Shown one piece after another: positions 35,507 to 36,303 of a stretch of DNA of 36,303 nt (position 1 is its first letter; each line of letters starts with the position of its first letter). The position numbers and the translations under genes are program-made. Source of the stretch: Actinomycetota bacterium (lineage in GTDB: Bacteria; Actinomycetota; AC-67). The stretch is from assembly GCA_005884515.1 (NCBI GenBank), contig VAWS01000007.1, forward strand, positions 1 to 36,303. The letters are read 5' to 3'. The notes under the pieces were generated by a model. It worked only from the letters and a program-made list of their open reading frames with translations, was not told the DNA's origin and ran no database searches.

Positions 35507-36271
35507 ATGATCCGAAGCGTGGTCCGTCGGTTCCGACGACGGCGAGAAACATTGGAGCCTTCTGCGAGCCCGCCCGAGATGGCTACGCTTAGCGCGCTCG
35601 AAAGAGAGATCGTCGACAAGGCGCTGCCGTTCTCAATGACGAGCGTTGAGCGGGTTGTTGCATTGATCGACTCAGTTCGTTATTGCGTCAAGCGCGACGT
35701 GCCCGGTGCTTTTGCCGAATGCGGCGTCTGGCGAGGCGGCTCGATCATGGCCATGATCTACACGCTGCTGGATCTAGGACGCGACGATCGTGACATCTAC
35801 CTCTACGACACGTTCGAAGGGATGACCCGGCCGACGGAAGTCGACACATCACGAGTCGACCGGACCGCGCTGGACTGGTGGAAAGACGTTGAGGGTACTG
35901 AACACCGGGCCTTCCCGCATTTCTTTGATCCGGACGTCTTCAACGAAGACATCGTGCGGCGCGACGTCATGGCGACCGGATATCCGGCGGAACGTCTGCA
36001 TTTCGTCCGTGGGCGCGTGGAGGACACCCTGCCGGAGCAGGCGCCCAGTCGTATCGCCCTCCTACGACTCGACACTGATTGGTACGAGTCCACGCGTCAC
36101 GAGCTAATCCACCTTTACCCGCGTCTATCGCAGGGCGGCGTCCTGATCGTGGATGACTACGGCCACTGGGACGGCTGCAGACTTGCCGTCGACGAATACT
36201 TCGCGACGGAAGCCGACCCGGTTCTACTCACCCGGATCGACTACACGGGACGAATCTGCGTCAAGAGTTGA
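35507..36271 (+). CDS. TylF/MycF-family (macrocin O-methyltransferase-like) methyltransferase
   Basis: GAFAECGVWRGGSIMAMIYTLLDLG...IYLYDTFEGMTRPTEVD...LLRLDTDWYESTRHELIHLYPRLSQGGVLIVDDYGHWDGCRLAVDEYF. Confidence 0.92.
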   Translation: MIRSVVRRFRRRRETLEPSASPPEMATLSALEREIVDKALPFSMTSVERVVALIDSVRYCVKRDVPGAFAECGVWRGGSIMAMIYTLLDLGRDDRDIYLYDTFEGMTRPTEVDTSRVDRTALDWWKDVEGTEHRAFPHFFDPDVFNEDIVRRDVMATGYPAERLHFVRGRVEDTLPEQAPSRIALLRLDTDWYESTRHELIHLYPRLSQGGVLIVDDYGHWDGCRLAVDEYFATEADPVLLTRIDYTGRICVKS

Positions 36272-36303
36272 AAGGCCCGCCGCCGAGCCGTCGGATCTGA
36301 CCC

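Noticed and set aside
1-36303. tRNA/rRNA genes, CRISPR arrays, transposases/IS inverted repeats
   Set aside because: Looked for while reading and none recognised. No tool-based search was possible, so small RNAs cannot be excluded.

Overview
This 36.3-kb, GC-rich window looks actinobacterial in style, but taxonomy is not proven. It is almost entirely a surface or exopolysaccharide (glycan) biosynthesis and export locus. I support about 27 protein-coding genes. They include a 5'-truncated NAD-dependent epimerase and an FAD oxidoreductase. Glycosyltransferases (GTs) are about 8 GT2 domains, 7 GT4 domains, one GT8 and one exostosin-like GT. There are five methyltransferases (three class I SAM type, one FkbM, one TylF-like), a sulfotransferase and an SGNH-hydrolase-like membrane protein. 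Assembly and export genes are a polyprenyl-phosphate glycosylphosphotransferase, a Wzz-like protein, a Wzy-like polymerase/ligase, and two separate Wzm/Wzt ABC exporters. No RNA genes, CRISPR arrays or transposases were recognised. The most notable observation is a recurring pattern of in-gene losses. The first Wzt ATPase lacks about 41 residues in frame, including Walker B and the D-loop, compared with the second Wzt in the same window. Three other GT genes (near 7.8, 25.1 and 30.5 kb) show recognisable family sequence continuing in a different frame across a point junction, as if short segments had been excised. Whether this is biology or assembly error must be settled by read mapping. Other points of interest are a tandem GT2 duplication with a shared 40-nt start region and mosaic divergence, a shared C-terminal motif in four GT2 paralogues, a GT4-GT2 fusion, and an unlisted 42-aa ORF coupled to the GT8 gene. 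All family calls are from reading the translations by eye; no database search was run.
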